DNA of 46,054 bases, from positions 1 to 46,054 of the IMG/VR virus record IMGVR_UViG_3300047510_002615. One strand, written 5' to 3'. The notes under the pieces are model-generated. The model was not told where the DNA came from. It worked only from the letters and a program-made list of their open reading frames with translations, and ran no database searches. The stretch comes from a virus. The position numbers and the translations under genes were made by a program. Below, one piece after another: positions 1-7,118 of the stretch. Positions within the stretch are counted from its first letter, which is position 1, and the number at the start of each line of letters is the position of its first letter.

Positions 1-1
1 C

Positions 2-778
2 TATTTCAGATATATTCCAGATTTTGAATACATCTCAAGAGGTCCAGGCAAAATAGGTTCCTCAGACTTCATCAAAGTTAAAAATTTTTTCGTGAGGGGA
101 AGCATAAGAGAAGATTTGTTTAATAACCTCACAGTATTTGATCGTTATATTATTGAAGGCGATGATAGACCAGATAATGTTGCATATAAAGTTTATGAAG
201 ATCAAAATCTTGACTGGGTTATTTTACTATCAAATAATATTATTGACATATATTCTGAATGGCCATTATCTCAATTAAATTTTGAAGCATATCTAATGGA
301 AAAATATGGCAATTTTCAAGAATTATATTCACCAAGATATTATGAAACTTTAGAAATAAAAGATAGTCAAGGAGTTGTCATAGTTCCAGCTGGACTTCAA
401 GTTTCAAATCAATACATTGATTTTGAACAAACTATTATAGAAAAGCAAGAAGTATTTGATCCTAGAACTGAAATAACTACGATTGTTGACGTAGAAGTTC
501 CAAACACAAATTATTTGAAACTTAAACCAACATACTTTCAATTTTTTGACTATGGAACTGGTAAAGATGTTCTCTACAATAGTGTGATAAAAGAAGTATC
601 AAATTATGAGTATGAATTAAAAATTAACGAAGAAAAAAGACAGATCTTTGTTTTAAAGAGAGAATATTTGGGAATTCTTATAGATCAAATGGAAGAAAAT
701 CTTGAATACAAAAAAGGTTCCAAACAGTATGTGTCTGGAACCTTGAAAAGAGGATCTACTGTAGATTTTGAAGATTAA
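2..778 (+). CDS. 53: Baseplate wedge subunit gp53 (5' end outside window)
   Basis: The reading frame is open from the first bases of the window, so the true start lies upstream; the GTG at 92 is internal. About 258 residues are visible. The stretch GDDRPDNVAYKVYED followed by LDWVILLSNN is the signature of T4 gp53 and its cyanophage relatives. In T4, gp53 joins the baseplate wedge and is needed for wedges to assemble around the hub. It is one of the few plus-strand genes here, and its stop codon directly abuts the stop of gene 32, which is read the other way. Identification is firm; only the N-terminus is missing. Confidence 0.93.
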   Translation, partial: YFRYIPDFEYISRGPGKIGSSDFIKVKNFFVRGSIREDLFNNLTVFDRYIIEGDDRPDNVAYKVYEDQNLDWVILLSNNIIDIYSEWPLSQLNFEAYLMEKYGNFQELYSPRYYETLEIKDSQGVVIVPAGLQVSNQYIDFEQTIIEKQEVFDPRTEITTIVDVEVPNTNYLKLKPTYFQFFDYGTGKDVLYNSVIKEVSNYEYELKINEEKRQIFVLKREYLGILIDQMEENLEYKKGSKQYVSGTLKRGSTVDFED

Positions 779-1726
779 TCAATCATCAAGAAGACCTTGG
801 AACTTGCGAAGATAATCGTCTTCATCATCATTTTCTTCTAGATCAGTTTGTTTTGCAGGAGCAACATCCTTACTCTTCTTGTAAGAATTTTCAAGTTCCC
901 TCAGAACATCTTCCTCACTAGTTTTCTTAGGAGCATAAGATTCATACTCTTCCTCTTCATCGTGAGTAGATGCTTTGGGAGCAACACGATTGATGCCAAG
1001 GACATAATTCATGCGCTTCTCAAGTTCTTCATAGGACTTGAATTGATCAGGAGCAAGGATTGCAGAAAGAGAATACTCTTTCTTCCAGATTGCTTCCAGT
1101 GCTTCATCGTCTTCAAGAAGAGGACCAGCAGTATCAAATTCAGATTTGTCGTAGTTCCAGTAACCTTCCACCTTACGAATCTTCAGACGGAAGTTTGCTC
1201 CTGCCCAAAAATCAAAAGGATTGATGGGTTCTTCGTCTTCAAACTCTGGTTGCATTGCATTCAGGATCTTATCAAAGATCTTTTTACCATACTTGAAGAG
1301 AAATACTTTACCTTCATTCTGAGGATTTGCGGGATCCTTTACAACGTAGATGTTGCTGTAGTAGGACAGTTTACGCTTTTGCTTACGGACTGTTTCCTGA
1401 TCTTTAGGATCACCAGTGTTCCAAAGACCACGATTCAGTTTTGCAACGGGATCTTCTTTGCTAATTGTGGTGAGAGAATTTTCGATGTACCATCCACCAG
1501 GACCTTGGAATCCATGAGAATACATCTTCACCCAAGGAAGATCTTCATCGGGAGGGGCAGGCAGGAATCGGATAACGGCAGAACCAACACCGTCCTTACC
1601 CATTGCAGGTTTCCAGAGACGATCATCAGTGCCATTTCCACTATTCAGTTTTTCAACTTCTTTCACCAGTTTTTCGGTGAGAGAACCAAGAGAGGATTGC
1701 TTTTTGAGTTTAGAAAAATCAGACAT
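779..1726 (-). CDS. 32: Single-stranded DNA-binding protein gp32
   Basis: This 315-residue protein has the layout of T4 gp32: a basic N-terminal segment (KKQSSLGSLTEKL, residues 8-20, resembling the LAST cooperativity motif), a central OB-fold core, and an acidic C-terminal tail ending LRKFQGLLDD that would recruit replication partners. It coats ssDNA in replication, recombination and repair. There is no cysteine anywhere in the protein, so the Cys3His zinc module of T4 gp32 is absent. Gene 59 (helicase loader) and gene 33 lie upstream, as in T4, but an FkbM methyltransferase gene intervenes. A sigma70-like promoter lies 45 bp upstream. Confidence 0.95.
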   Translation of the reverse strand: MSDFSKLKKQSSLGSLTEKLVKEVEKLNSGNGTDDRLWKPAMGKDGVGSAVIRFLPAPPDEDLPWVKMYSHGFQGPGGWYIENSLTTISKEDPVAKLNRGLWNTGDPKDQETVRKQKRKLSYYSNIYVVKDPANPQNEGKVFLFKYGKKIFDKILNAMQPEFEDEEPINPFDFWAGANFRLKIRKVEGYWNYDKSEFDTAGPLLEDDEALEAIWKKEYSLSAILAPDQFKSYEELEKRMNYVLGINRVAPKASTHDEEEEYESYAPKKTSEEDVLRELENSYKKSKDVAPAKQTDLEENDDEDDYLRKFQGLLDD

Positions 1727-1770
1727 GTGTTTTACGGATTGTTTGAGATTTGGCCTTTACGACGACTTTA

Positions 1771-1799
1771 TCCTACCAGTGGCAAGAAGGGATGTCAAG
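1771..1799 (-). promoter_or_regulatory. Promoter of gene 32 (sigma70-like, composite type)
   Basis: On the minus strand TTGACA (1794-1799) is followed after exactly 17 bp by TAGGAT (1771-1776). The -10 runs into GATAAAG, a near match to the late element GATAAATA, giving the same arrangement as at psbA, psbD and the porin gene. It lies inside the last codons of the FkbM gene, so gene 32 can be transcribed independently. Confidence 0.7.
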
Positions 1800-2501
1800 C
1801 CCTGTATCTAAAAATATAGTGTTTATATCATCTTTATATATTTCTTTATATCCATGAGAAATTATTTTTTTTCTTATCAATTTACATTCTTCTATGTAAT
1901 CCAAAAAGTTTTGATATTTTTCATTTAATTCTTTTAATTCTATTATAATCATTTTTGGTTTCCAAAAATCAATAGAAAAAGATTTCATAACATCGTACTC
2001 ATTCCCTTCAACATCAACTACTAAGATATCAAAATTTTTTGGTACATTGTGTTCTTTTAAAATTACTTCCAGTCTATATTGAGGAACCTTTACAATATCA
2101 TAAGATATATGACTCATCCATTCTATGTCTGGAGTTCTTAAAACTTCAGACATATCTGATGTTGAATATTGATAATATAAACAATCTTGACTATCTTTGT
2201 CCATTGATCTACTGTAAGAGTTATAGAAATTTATTTCTCCCTCAACAGACCCAATAGAACAACGAATTACTTCGGCTTTGTTATAATAATGCCTATTATA
2301 ACAAAGTTCATACGACCTTTGAATTGGTTCTATGTATAATCCATTCCACCCAAAATCAGAAAGTCCACTTGTATTGGAGCAGAATTCTCCGTCATAAGCT
2401 CCAACTTCAACAAAAAACCCCTCATAAGGAAATCCAAAAACATGCTCATAGATATTTGAAAGATTTTCTATTTGACATGTATTACTTATATTATACGTCA
2501 T
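1773..2501 (-). CDS. FkbM-family SAM-dependent methyltransferase
   Basis: The 242-residue protein has the FkbM pattern: the SAM-binding motif FVEVGAYDGEF (residues 30-40), an acidic LYIEP strand end (55-59), and the late motif DILVVDVEGNE (158-168). FkbM enzymes usually O-methylate sugars or polyketides, so a glycan target is likely, consistent with the large glycan cluster elsewhere in the window. Its position is odd: it separates the DUF1825 gene from gene 32 in an otherwise T4-like replication block. Its last residues (DIPSCHW) are encoded by the gene 32 promoter, which suggests an inserted gene whose ORF now runs into older regulatory DNA. Confidence 0.8.
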   Translation of the reverse strand: MTYNISNTCQIENLSNIYEHVFGFPYEGFFVEVGAYDGEFCSNTSGLSDFGWNGLYIEPIQRSYELCYNRHYYNKAEVIRCSIGSVEGEINFYNSYSRSMDKDSQDCLYYQYSTSDMSEVLRTPDIEWMSHISYDIVKVPQYRLEVILKEHNVPKNFDILVVDVEGNEYDVMKSFSIDFWKPKMIIIELKELNEKYQNFLDYIEECKLIRKKIISHGYKEIYKDDINTIFLDTGLDIPSCHW

Positions 2502-2509
2502 AATTTATT

Positions 2510-2836
2510 TTATGATAAAACATCTTTCATGACTTTAATCATGGATTCCATATTATTAAAAATCACACCAATATCTATATTCTCTTGCATTCCCATCATC
2601 ACTGCTTGCCTTTGAATTTTTTCTTTAAATTCAATTGCTTCTGGGTCATCAGAAAGAGATAATCTGGTATATAAAATCCTTTGCTTTTCAAGAAGTTTTT
2701 CAAGTAACCCAACATGAAACTTCTTTTCATCTAAATTCATTGTTGGAAATTTAAAAATATTTTTATAGATATCTTCCTGGAGAATTGTAATCTCAGTCAT
2801 TTCTGCTCGTACAATTTCAGAATTAAAAAAACTCAC
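2510..2836 (-). CDS. DUF1825-like protein
   Basis: 108 residues, beginning MSFFNSEIV and carrying LLEKQRILYTRLSLSDDPEA near residues 47-66, which resembles the cyanobacterial DUF1825 family and its cyanophage relatives. The molecular role is unknown. The start is GTG, overlapping the gene 59 stop as GTGA, so translation is probably coupled. It occupies the place where T4 has dsbA between 33/59 and 32 but is not similar to DsbA. The protein is probably helical and cytoplasmic. Confidence 0.75.
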   Translation of the reverse strand: MSFFNSEIVRAEMTEITILQEDIYKNIFKFPTMNLDEKKFHVGLLEKLLEKQRILYTRLSLSDDPEAIEFKEKIQRQAVMMGMQENIDIGVIFNNMESMIKVMKDVLS

Positions 2837-3429
2837 TTGATAAACTCCTTAATTATATTTTTGTACTTATCCATGTCAATATGTATAAAAGGAGAATACT
2901 TTTCTATCTTCATGGAAGTAAATTCCCATATTGGATCGATAAGATTCTTGTCATAATTTGATTTGTATTTTAAAACCCTGTTGAGAATAACAAGAGTTTC
3001 TAATGAAACTTTTCCAGATAGATAAAGTTTAATTATACGTGGGTGTTTAGATCCAATGACTTTGAAGTTGGAAACAAAATCTCCATCAGAAAATATAACA
3101 TCCAATTCTTCTTTGAAGATATAAGTTAAAGATTGAAGTTTCTTTTGCCAGTTCTTATAGTTCTGCTCTCCATTCTTAATGATTTCCCCAATCCATAAGG
3201 TCTGGGGATCATCACAAGATGCAAAATTGGCAACAAAAAAGTTTTTAATTTCTTCTTCAGTTTTTGTTCTGGACATTTTTTCAAACCAGAACCTGTCTTT
3301 TCGATTGTAAAAAGATTGCAAAGAAGCTTTCACTTTACCATTGTATTTGTGAAAATCATATTTTTTCTGAGTAAAGTGATTCTTAATTGCAATATAAGTC
3401 CTATAACATTCTAACGGATTAAGATTCAA
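2833..3429 (-). CDS. 59: Helicase loader gp59
   Basis: The 198-residue protein resembles T4 gp59: an N-terminal HMG-like region with YIAIKNHF and KYDFHKYN (T4 has LMIKQHM and KYDVIKYN), then RRKD-like NRKDRFWFEKMS, and a C-terminal helical half. gp59 binds forked DNA and gp32 and loads the gp41 helicase. No in-frame ATG exists at the expected start; the gene begins with TTG, overlapping the gene 33 stop as TTGA, so it is probably translated by reinitiation. Order 33-59-32 matches T4. Confidence 0.88.
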   Translation of the reverse strand: MNLNPLECYRTYIAIKNHFTQKKYDFHKYNGKVKASLQSFYNRKDRFWFEKMSRTKTEEEIKNFFVANFASCDDPQTLWIGEIIKNGEQNYKNWQKKLQSLTYIFKEELDVIFSDGDFVSNFKVIGSKHPRIIKLYLSGKVSLETLVILNRVLKYKSNYDKNLIDPIWEFTSMKIEKYSPFIHIDMDKYKNIIKEFIK

Positions 3430-3737
3430 AATACCAATCGTGCTTTAGAGGTTTTCTTTAGAAAATTAAGATGAATTGCTTCGCATTTAATCTTTTCTTT
3501 CAATGGTTTTGAAAGAAGTTTTGGAACTGATTCCAAATCAATTTTATTTCTATCGCAGAAATAAATGATAGCATCAATGTAAGAAACTTTTTCTTCTTGA
3601 ACAACTTTCTCAATTTCTTGAGCAAACCTGGACGGACAATAAAATTTTTCCTGTAGGACTTTTTTAATTTCCTGTTTATATTCTTTATCCATTGTATTTT
3701 CTAAATTTAAATCTATGAAATTGTCAAATACACTCAT
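3426..3737 (-). CDS. 33: Late transcription coactivator gp33
   Basis: 103 residues. The middle part EIEKVVQEEKVSYIDAIIYF aligns with T4 gp33 IEKMVEEFGMSYLEATTAFL, and the C-terminus ARLVF corresponds to the hydrophobic sliding-clamp-binding tail (LDFLL in T4). gp33 bridges RNA polymerase and the gp45 clamp and works with the late sigma gp55 at TATAAATA promoters, several of which occur in this window. It overlaps the upstream nuclease gene by 14 bp and the downstream gene 59 by 3 bp. Confidence 0.88.
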   Translation of the reverse strand: MSVFDNFIDLNLENTMDKEYKQEIKKVLQEKFYCPSRFAQEIEKVVQEEKVSYIDAIIYFCDRNKIDLESVPKLLSKPLKEKIKCEAIHLNFLKKTSKARLVF

Positions 3738-4422
3738 AATCCATTACCTTATCATTAACAAATTTTTTGATATATTTAAGCAAGAGATTAAAATATTTTT
3801 TCTTATCGTACTCTTCATAAACACGGAGTTCGCCATCTCGGCAACCCATGATAATAACAAATTTTTTAACAGAAAGACCTGTTAATTCATGAAGCATACA
3901 TGCATACGCACAACATTGGACGAAATAATCTTCAATCCATTTTCTTGGTTTTGGATACTTTGAGGTTTTGAAGTCAATTATTGCTAATTCTGGTATTCCA
4001 TTATCTCCAGTATATTCTCCGATACAATCGGTAGTTCCAGCAATCCCGAGAGATGAGCTATAAAGGGAACCTTCAAGTGCGTGAATATTATTTATGTTGT
4101 TTAGGGCAGGAACCATAATCTGAAATAGCATTTCAGACATAGGAAGAACATCAGAATTGCAATCAAGATTTTTAAGATATTGTTCAGTAAGTGTATGAGT
4201 ATCTGTTCCAATAGAAGTAGATTCTTTACAGATACGATTTGCTTCTTTTTCTCCTACCTTTTCTCTCCATTCAGAAAATTTTTCTTTATTATAATGGCTG
4301 GTGACTGAAGTAATCGACACCAGCCTTTGGAGATTTTCTTGTCCTGGGATTTTATAATATCGAATTCCATCTATAGTTTCCCTTTTAAGATTGGGAAGAT
4401 TCAAATCAACATGTGTAAACAT
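3724..4422 (-). CDS. PD-(D/E)XK exonuclease (RecB/Cas4/MGME1-like)
   Basis: 232 residues with the parts of a PD-(D/E)XK nuclease: His76 in HTLTEQYL, Glu117, Asp132 in TTDCIGEY, the core IIDFKTSK (D150, K152), and a QxxxY motif (Q169-Y173) as in RecB-type and mitochondrial MGME1-type exonucleases. It probably degrades DNA ends during phage recombination, repair or host DNA turnover. It sits directly upstream of 33-59-32 and overlaps phoH by one base (TAATG) and gene 33 by 14 bp. Confidence 0.8.
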   Translation of the reverse strand: MFTHVDLNLPNLKRETIDGIRYYKIPGQENLQRLVSITSVTSHYNKEKFSEWREKVGEKEANRICKESTSIGTDTHTLTEQYLKNLDCNSDVLPMSEMLFQIMVPALNNINNIHALEGSLYSSSLGIAGTTDCIGEYTGDNGIPELAIIDFKTSKYPKPRKWIEDYFVQCCAYACMLHELTGLSVKKFVIIMGCRDGELRVYEEYDKKKYFNLLLKYIKKFVNDKVMDYECI

Positions 4423-5180
4423 TAAAGATCAAGCTCCGTTTTTTTAGTAAGGTATTCTTTAACAAGTCCAGATCTTACAATGTCATCAACTTCAAAATGA
4501 ATCATTTCAAAGGAAGGCATTTGCTGCAAGATCCTCATAAAATCAACAACTCCAGATCGTTCGTATTGTTTTGTGAGATCACTTTGCCTTGTGTCTCCAC
4601 AGAACATGATCTTAGAGTTTTCTCCAACTCTTGTAATTATACTATCAAGCTCATGAAAGTTCAAGTTTTGAAATTCATCAACAATAATAATCGCATTTTC
4701 AAATGTCGTTCCACGAATAAATGAAGTTGACCAAAAACTAATAGTTCCTTGTGTCTTCAGATTTGCATAGAGCATCTCTTCTGCAGCTTCATCATACACA
4801 TCAAACATTGCTTTTACCATGTTTTTATATGGGATCTGATAAAGATCTGCTTTGTCATCATGAGATCCTGGAAGAAATCCAATTTCCCTTGTGGGAACTA
4901 GTGACCTTACCAAATAAATCTTTTCGTATGGTGATCTTTCATCCAAAACATCACATAAAGAATTATAGAGTGTGATAAATGTTTTTCCAGTTCCTGCTGC
5001 GCCATATGCAACTAAATGTTTATTTTCTTCATAGGCATTGAATAATCGTTCTTGATTATCTGTTAAGGGGGTAATATCTTTTAAAAGATCTACATTGATT
5101 GGTTTTTTTCTTCTTAATTGTTTCGGTGTCAACCCAACACCAACTTGATTTTCGGTCGGTCCCCTTCTTTTTCTTGCCAT
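4422..5180 (-). CDS. phoH: PhoH-like ATPase
   Basis: 252 residues with Walker A GAAGTGKT (60-67) and Walker B IIIVDE (164-169) followed by FQNL and the GDTRQSDL sensor region, the typical PhoH core with a short basic N-terminus. PhoH-like proteins are common in marine phages; a role in RNA metabolism or phosphate stress has been proposed but not settled. It shares an operon with the nuclease and the late-transcription genes downstream. Confidence 0.92.
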   Translation of the reverse strand: MARKRRGPTENQVGVGLTPKQLRRKKPINVDLLKDITPLTDNQERLFNAYEENKHLVAYGAAGTGKTFITLYNSLCDVLDERSPYEKIYLVRSLVPTREIGFLPGSHDDKADLYQIPYKNMVKAMFDVYDEAAEEMLYANLKTQGTISFWSTSFIRGTTFENAIIIVDEFQNLNFHELDSIITRVGENSKIMFCGDTRQSDLTKQYERSGVVDFMRILQQMPSFEMIHFEVDDIVRSGLVKEYLTKKTELDL

Positions 5181-5188
5181 AGAATTTC

Positions 5189-5440
5189 TTACCTTCTAAT
5201 TTGATTTTTGGATCCAGCAGATTTTGCAGCTTTATCTAAAACTTCTTTCCAACCAGAATGTTTATTTTCAAGTTTATCACGCCATTCACCAACTTCCCCT
5301 GCTGAAGGGCAAGTTGATGGATCAGACCAATCCCGTGTCCATTCTGGGTTATCTTTTTTCCATTGATCCCAATCATGGATACTCATTTCCACTTCTTTTT
5401 GTTCACCAGTTGTAATGTGAATAACAGGATATGTTGCCAT
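5189..5440 (-). CDS. Conserved-looking cyanophage protein of unknown function
   Basis: 83 residues, rich in Trp (five) and acidic residues, with MATYPVIHITTGEQKEVEMS at the start. This opening resembles the beta-hairpin of FmdB-type zinc-ribbon proteins, but the cysteine pairs are missing; only one Cys is present. The C-terminus (GWKEVLDKAAKS) is basic and helical. It lies 8 bp upstream of phoH, presumably co-transcribed. No function can be assigned. Confidence 0.7.
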   Translation of the reverse strand: MATYPVIHITTGEQKEVEMSIHDWDQWKKDNPEWTRDWSDPSTCPSAGEVGEWRDKLENKHSGWKEVLDKAAKSAGSKNQIRR

Positions 5441-5459
5441 TTTCTAATAATAATGTGTA

Positions 5460-6134
5460 TCAGTATTTATTATGTGTATTCCACTCCAATGCTTCTGCAA
5501 CATTGGGAAATTGTCCAGCAAAAATACACTGACATTCTTTAGCAATATCCATATGCTCCTGCTGTGTTCCATTTTCAGAACGAAGTTGAATATAATGAAT
5601 CCAAGAACGACAAGAACCAGTCATGTAAATTCGTGTAGGAGTTGCAAGAGGAAGAATGAATCTAGCACATTCTTTAGCAATACCATCATTCAACATTTGC
5701 TTATAAAGATCCATTCCTCTTTTGAAATAATCTTGATTCAACATTTCATACTTTTGAAGAACGAAAGGATCTACATCATCAATACTATTCTGACGATTCT
5801 TGGTGTCCTGACGACGAAGTTCAGGAACGGGAATATTCCCAAGCAAAGAGCTATCAGCATACCTCTGTGAGAACTCCTGGAAGGTGAATGAACGATGCCT
5901 GAGGATCTGGGCAGCAATGCCCCTGGTAGTGTTGATCTCCAGGGTCATAAAGGCATGTTCAAAGATGCTCCAGTGCTCATGCTTGATACAATACCGAAGC
6001 AATCCAGCAGCAGTATCAAAGTTGAGTTGATTGTTTGGGTTGCTGACACGGGCAATGTAAGAGATTACCTCTTGAGCATTCTGTTCAATCAGATCACCAG
6101 CACCCTGAGTGATAGCAATTAGTTTTGTATTCAT
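5460..6134 (-). CDS. thyX: Flavin-dependent thymidylate synthase ThyX
   Basis: 224 residues. The diagnostic ThyX motif RHRx7S is present as RHRSFTFQEFS (R79-S89), and TGSCRSWIHYIQLRSENG matches the conserved substrate and flavin-binding region. ThyX makes dTMP from dUMP using FAD, NADPH and methylene-tetrahydrofolate, supplying thymidine for phage DNA. It sits between phoH and a run of small genes. Confidence 0.95.
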   Translation of the reverse strand: MNTKLIAITQGAGDLIEQNAQEVISYIARVSNPNNQLNFDTAAGLLRYCIKHEHWSIFEHAFMTLEINTTRGIAAQILRHRSFTFQEFSQRYADSSLLGNIPVPELRRQDTKNRQNSIDDVDPFVLQKYEMLNQDYFKRGMDLYKQMLNDGIAKECARFILPLATPTRIYMTGSCRSWIHYIQLRSENGTQQEHMDIAKECQCIFAGQFPNVAEALEWNTHNKY

Positions 6135-6319
6135 TCTTCAATCTCCCAACTATCTTTTTCTTTTTTACGAAGTTTTTTGAGTTCCTTCATCATATCTTTA
6201 ATCTCCTGATATGCAACTTCGGGAGACATTTTATCAGATACTTCAAGTCCAACAATATATTGAACTTTATCTCCAAATCGAGCAAGTGCTCTTTCAAATT
6301 CAGTTAATGTTTCGTACAT
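6131..6319 (-). CDS. Small helical protein of unknown function
   Basis: 62 residues, starting MYETLTEFERALARFGDKV and ending in a highly charged helix (KELKKLRKKEKDSWEIEE). Overlaps the thyX start by 4 bp (ATGA), so it is translationally coupled to thyX. No domain recognised. Confidence 0.65.
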   Translation of the reverse strand: MYETLTEFERALARFGDKVQYIVGLEVSDKMSPEVAYQEIKDMMKELKKLRKKEKDSWEIEE

Positions 6320-6321
6320 TT

Positions 6322-6471
6322 TTAATCCTCCTCGTAGTATTCAATGTCATCATCAAGATCTGGTGGAAGAAAAGTTTGAAAATCATTTGATTCGGTTTTA
6401 ACTTCTTCTTTAAGCATGGAAATAAGAATTTCCATGTTTTCTATTATCCACGAAACCTTTTCTTTATCCAT
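6322..6471 (-). CDS. Small acidic protein
   Basis: 49 residues, starting MDKEKVSWIIENMEILISML and ending with an acidic tail (PPDLDDDIEYYEED). It fits exactly between the neighbours, with 2 bp to the next gene, and its codon use looks like theirs. Function unknown. Confidence 0.55.
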   Translation of the reverse strand: MDKEKVSWIIENMEILISMLKEEVKTESNDFQTFLPPDLDDDIEYYEED

Positions 6472-6504
6472 GAAATATATTTGTTCGACATGTACATTTT
6501 ACAC

Positions 6505-6534
6505 AAAAAAAGAGAGGGAGTCAAGTCCCTCTCT
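6505..6534 (-). terminator. Rho-independent terminator after the 35-aa gene
   Basis: A 9-bp perfect stem (AGAGAGGGA with TCCCTCTCT, loop of 6) followed on the minus strand by seven T residues. It ends transcripts arriving from the DUF4278-like/35-aa gene pair. Confidence 0.85.
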
Positions 6535-6540
6535 AATTTA

Positions 6541-6648
6541 TTAAGCAACTTGTGGTTGCTTTGCCATATTCAATTGTGCTTCTTTAAGTTTTTCGTCTTT
6601 TTCTTTTTTATCTTTAATAATCTGAAGAGGATTTAATTTGACAATCAT
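6541..6648 (-). CDS. Small basic protein (35 aa)
   Basis: 35 residues: MIVKLNPLQIIKDKKEKDEK, then a short tail ending QPQVA. It overlaps the upstream gene by 4 bp (ATGA) and is followed 6 bp downstream by a strong terminator, which supports it as the real last gene of its operon. Function unknown; probably one charged helix. Confidence 0.6.
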   Translation of the reverse strand: MIVKLNPLQIIKDKKEKDEKLKEAQLNMAKQPQVA

Positions 6649-6803
6649 TTTGCCACCTCCCCATTATTGCAAGGACGATAGGGAATTCCACGGTATGTAT
6701 TTTGTGGATGTGCTGGTGCATGTGTTTTAGAATACCACTTACGATATTCTTCTTTAGGTGTGTCGGTATTATACTGACAACCCCTATAAGTTGCTTGTGA
6801 CAT
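6645..6803 (-). CDS. DUF4278-like small protein with two TYRG motifs
   Basis: 52 residues, with the motif TYRGCQYN near the start (residues 5-12) and TYRGIPYRP near the end (37-45). Paired TYRG-type motifs are typical of DUF4278, a small cyanobacterial family of unknown function. A strong Shine-Dalgarno (AAGGAG) precedes the ATG by 8 bp. Coupled to the 35-aa gene. Confidence 0.65.
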   Translation of the reverse strand: MSQATYRGCQYNTDTPKEEYRKWYSKTHAPAHPQNTYRGIPYRPCNNGEVAK

Positions 6804-6835
6804 TAGGTTTTCTCCTTAGTTTTTAGGTTAAAGAG

Positions 6836-7024
6836 CGTTCCTTCAGTCGGCTTTTGCGTCTATTTTGCACTCCTTCGGAGATATTTGCTTCACCTCCCAA
6901 ATCAAATCATTTCGGATCTGCTTTGGCAATGAGTATGCATTAACCCGAGAAACAATCAATTGTGCTTGTAAACAAGTTAGAATGAGTGCTTCCATAGATG
7001 AACGATCCGTTCCGAGTCGGCTTA
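6836..7024. repeat. Imperfect direct repeat flanking the 50-aa ORF
   Basis: On the plus strand CGTTCC-TTC-AGTCGGCTT (6836-6853) recurs as CGTTCC-G-AGTCGGCTT (7008-7023), i.e. 15 matching bases around a 2-bp length difference, about 170 bp apart. The copies lie at the stop codon and just before the start codon of the 50-aa ORF. Confidence 0.6.
6843..6995 (-). CDS. Unrecognised 50-aa protein
   Basis: Begins MEALILTCLQAQLIVSRVNA and ends with KECKIDAKAD. The ATG is preceded by in-frame codons reading SRLGTDRSS, back to a TAG inside the 22-bp palindrome at 7031-7052. The sigma70 promoter at 7066-7094 would start a transcript about 60 bases before the ATG. No family recognised. Protein-like composition and promoter support it, but the leader could instead be a functional RNA. 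Confidence 0.5.
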   Translation of the reverse strand: MEALILTCLQAQLIVSRVNAYSLPKQIRNDLIWEVKQISPKECKIDAKAD

Positions 7025-7030
7025 CTTCCG

Positions 7031-7052
7031 TTTGCTATTTGCAAATAGCAAA
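7031..7052. repeat. Perfect 22-bp palindrome
   Basis: The half-site TTTGCTATTTG is followed at once by its exact reverse complement, with no spacer. It lies just downstream of the predicted start point of the 7066-7094 promoter, so it could be an operator or a hairpin at the 5' end of the RNA. Confidence 0.85.
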
Positions 7053-7065
7053 TGAACGTAGAGGC

Positions 7066-7094
7066 ATTCTAATCCTCATTATTTATGTAGTCAA
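7066..7094 (-). promoter_or_regulatory. Sigma70-like promoter for the 50-aa/52-aa/35-aa gene group
   Basis: On the minus strand TTGACT (7089-7094), 17-bp spacer, TAGAAT (7066-7071). It is placed between the speD stop and the 50-aa ORF and is flanked on both sides by palindromes (7031-7052 and 7101-7118). Confidence 0.7.
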
Positions 7095-7100
7095 GTCAGT

Positions 7101-7118
7101 TTGTAACACTTGTTACAA
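7101..7118. promoter_or_regulatory. Operator-like dyad TTGTAACA-2-TGTTACAA
   Basis: Perfect 8-bp arms around two bases, starting right after the speD stop and 6 bp upstream of the -35 of the next promoter. There is no T-tract after it, so it is not an intrinsic terminator. A related TTGTAA-4-TTACAA dyad overlaps the start of the hli promoter at 20490-20505. Confidence 0.6.

Noticed and set aside
848-1819. 323-aa plus-strand ORF over gene 32
   Set aside because: Antisense shadow of gp32; no domain and no start signal.
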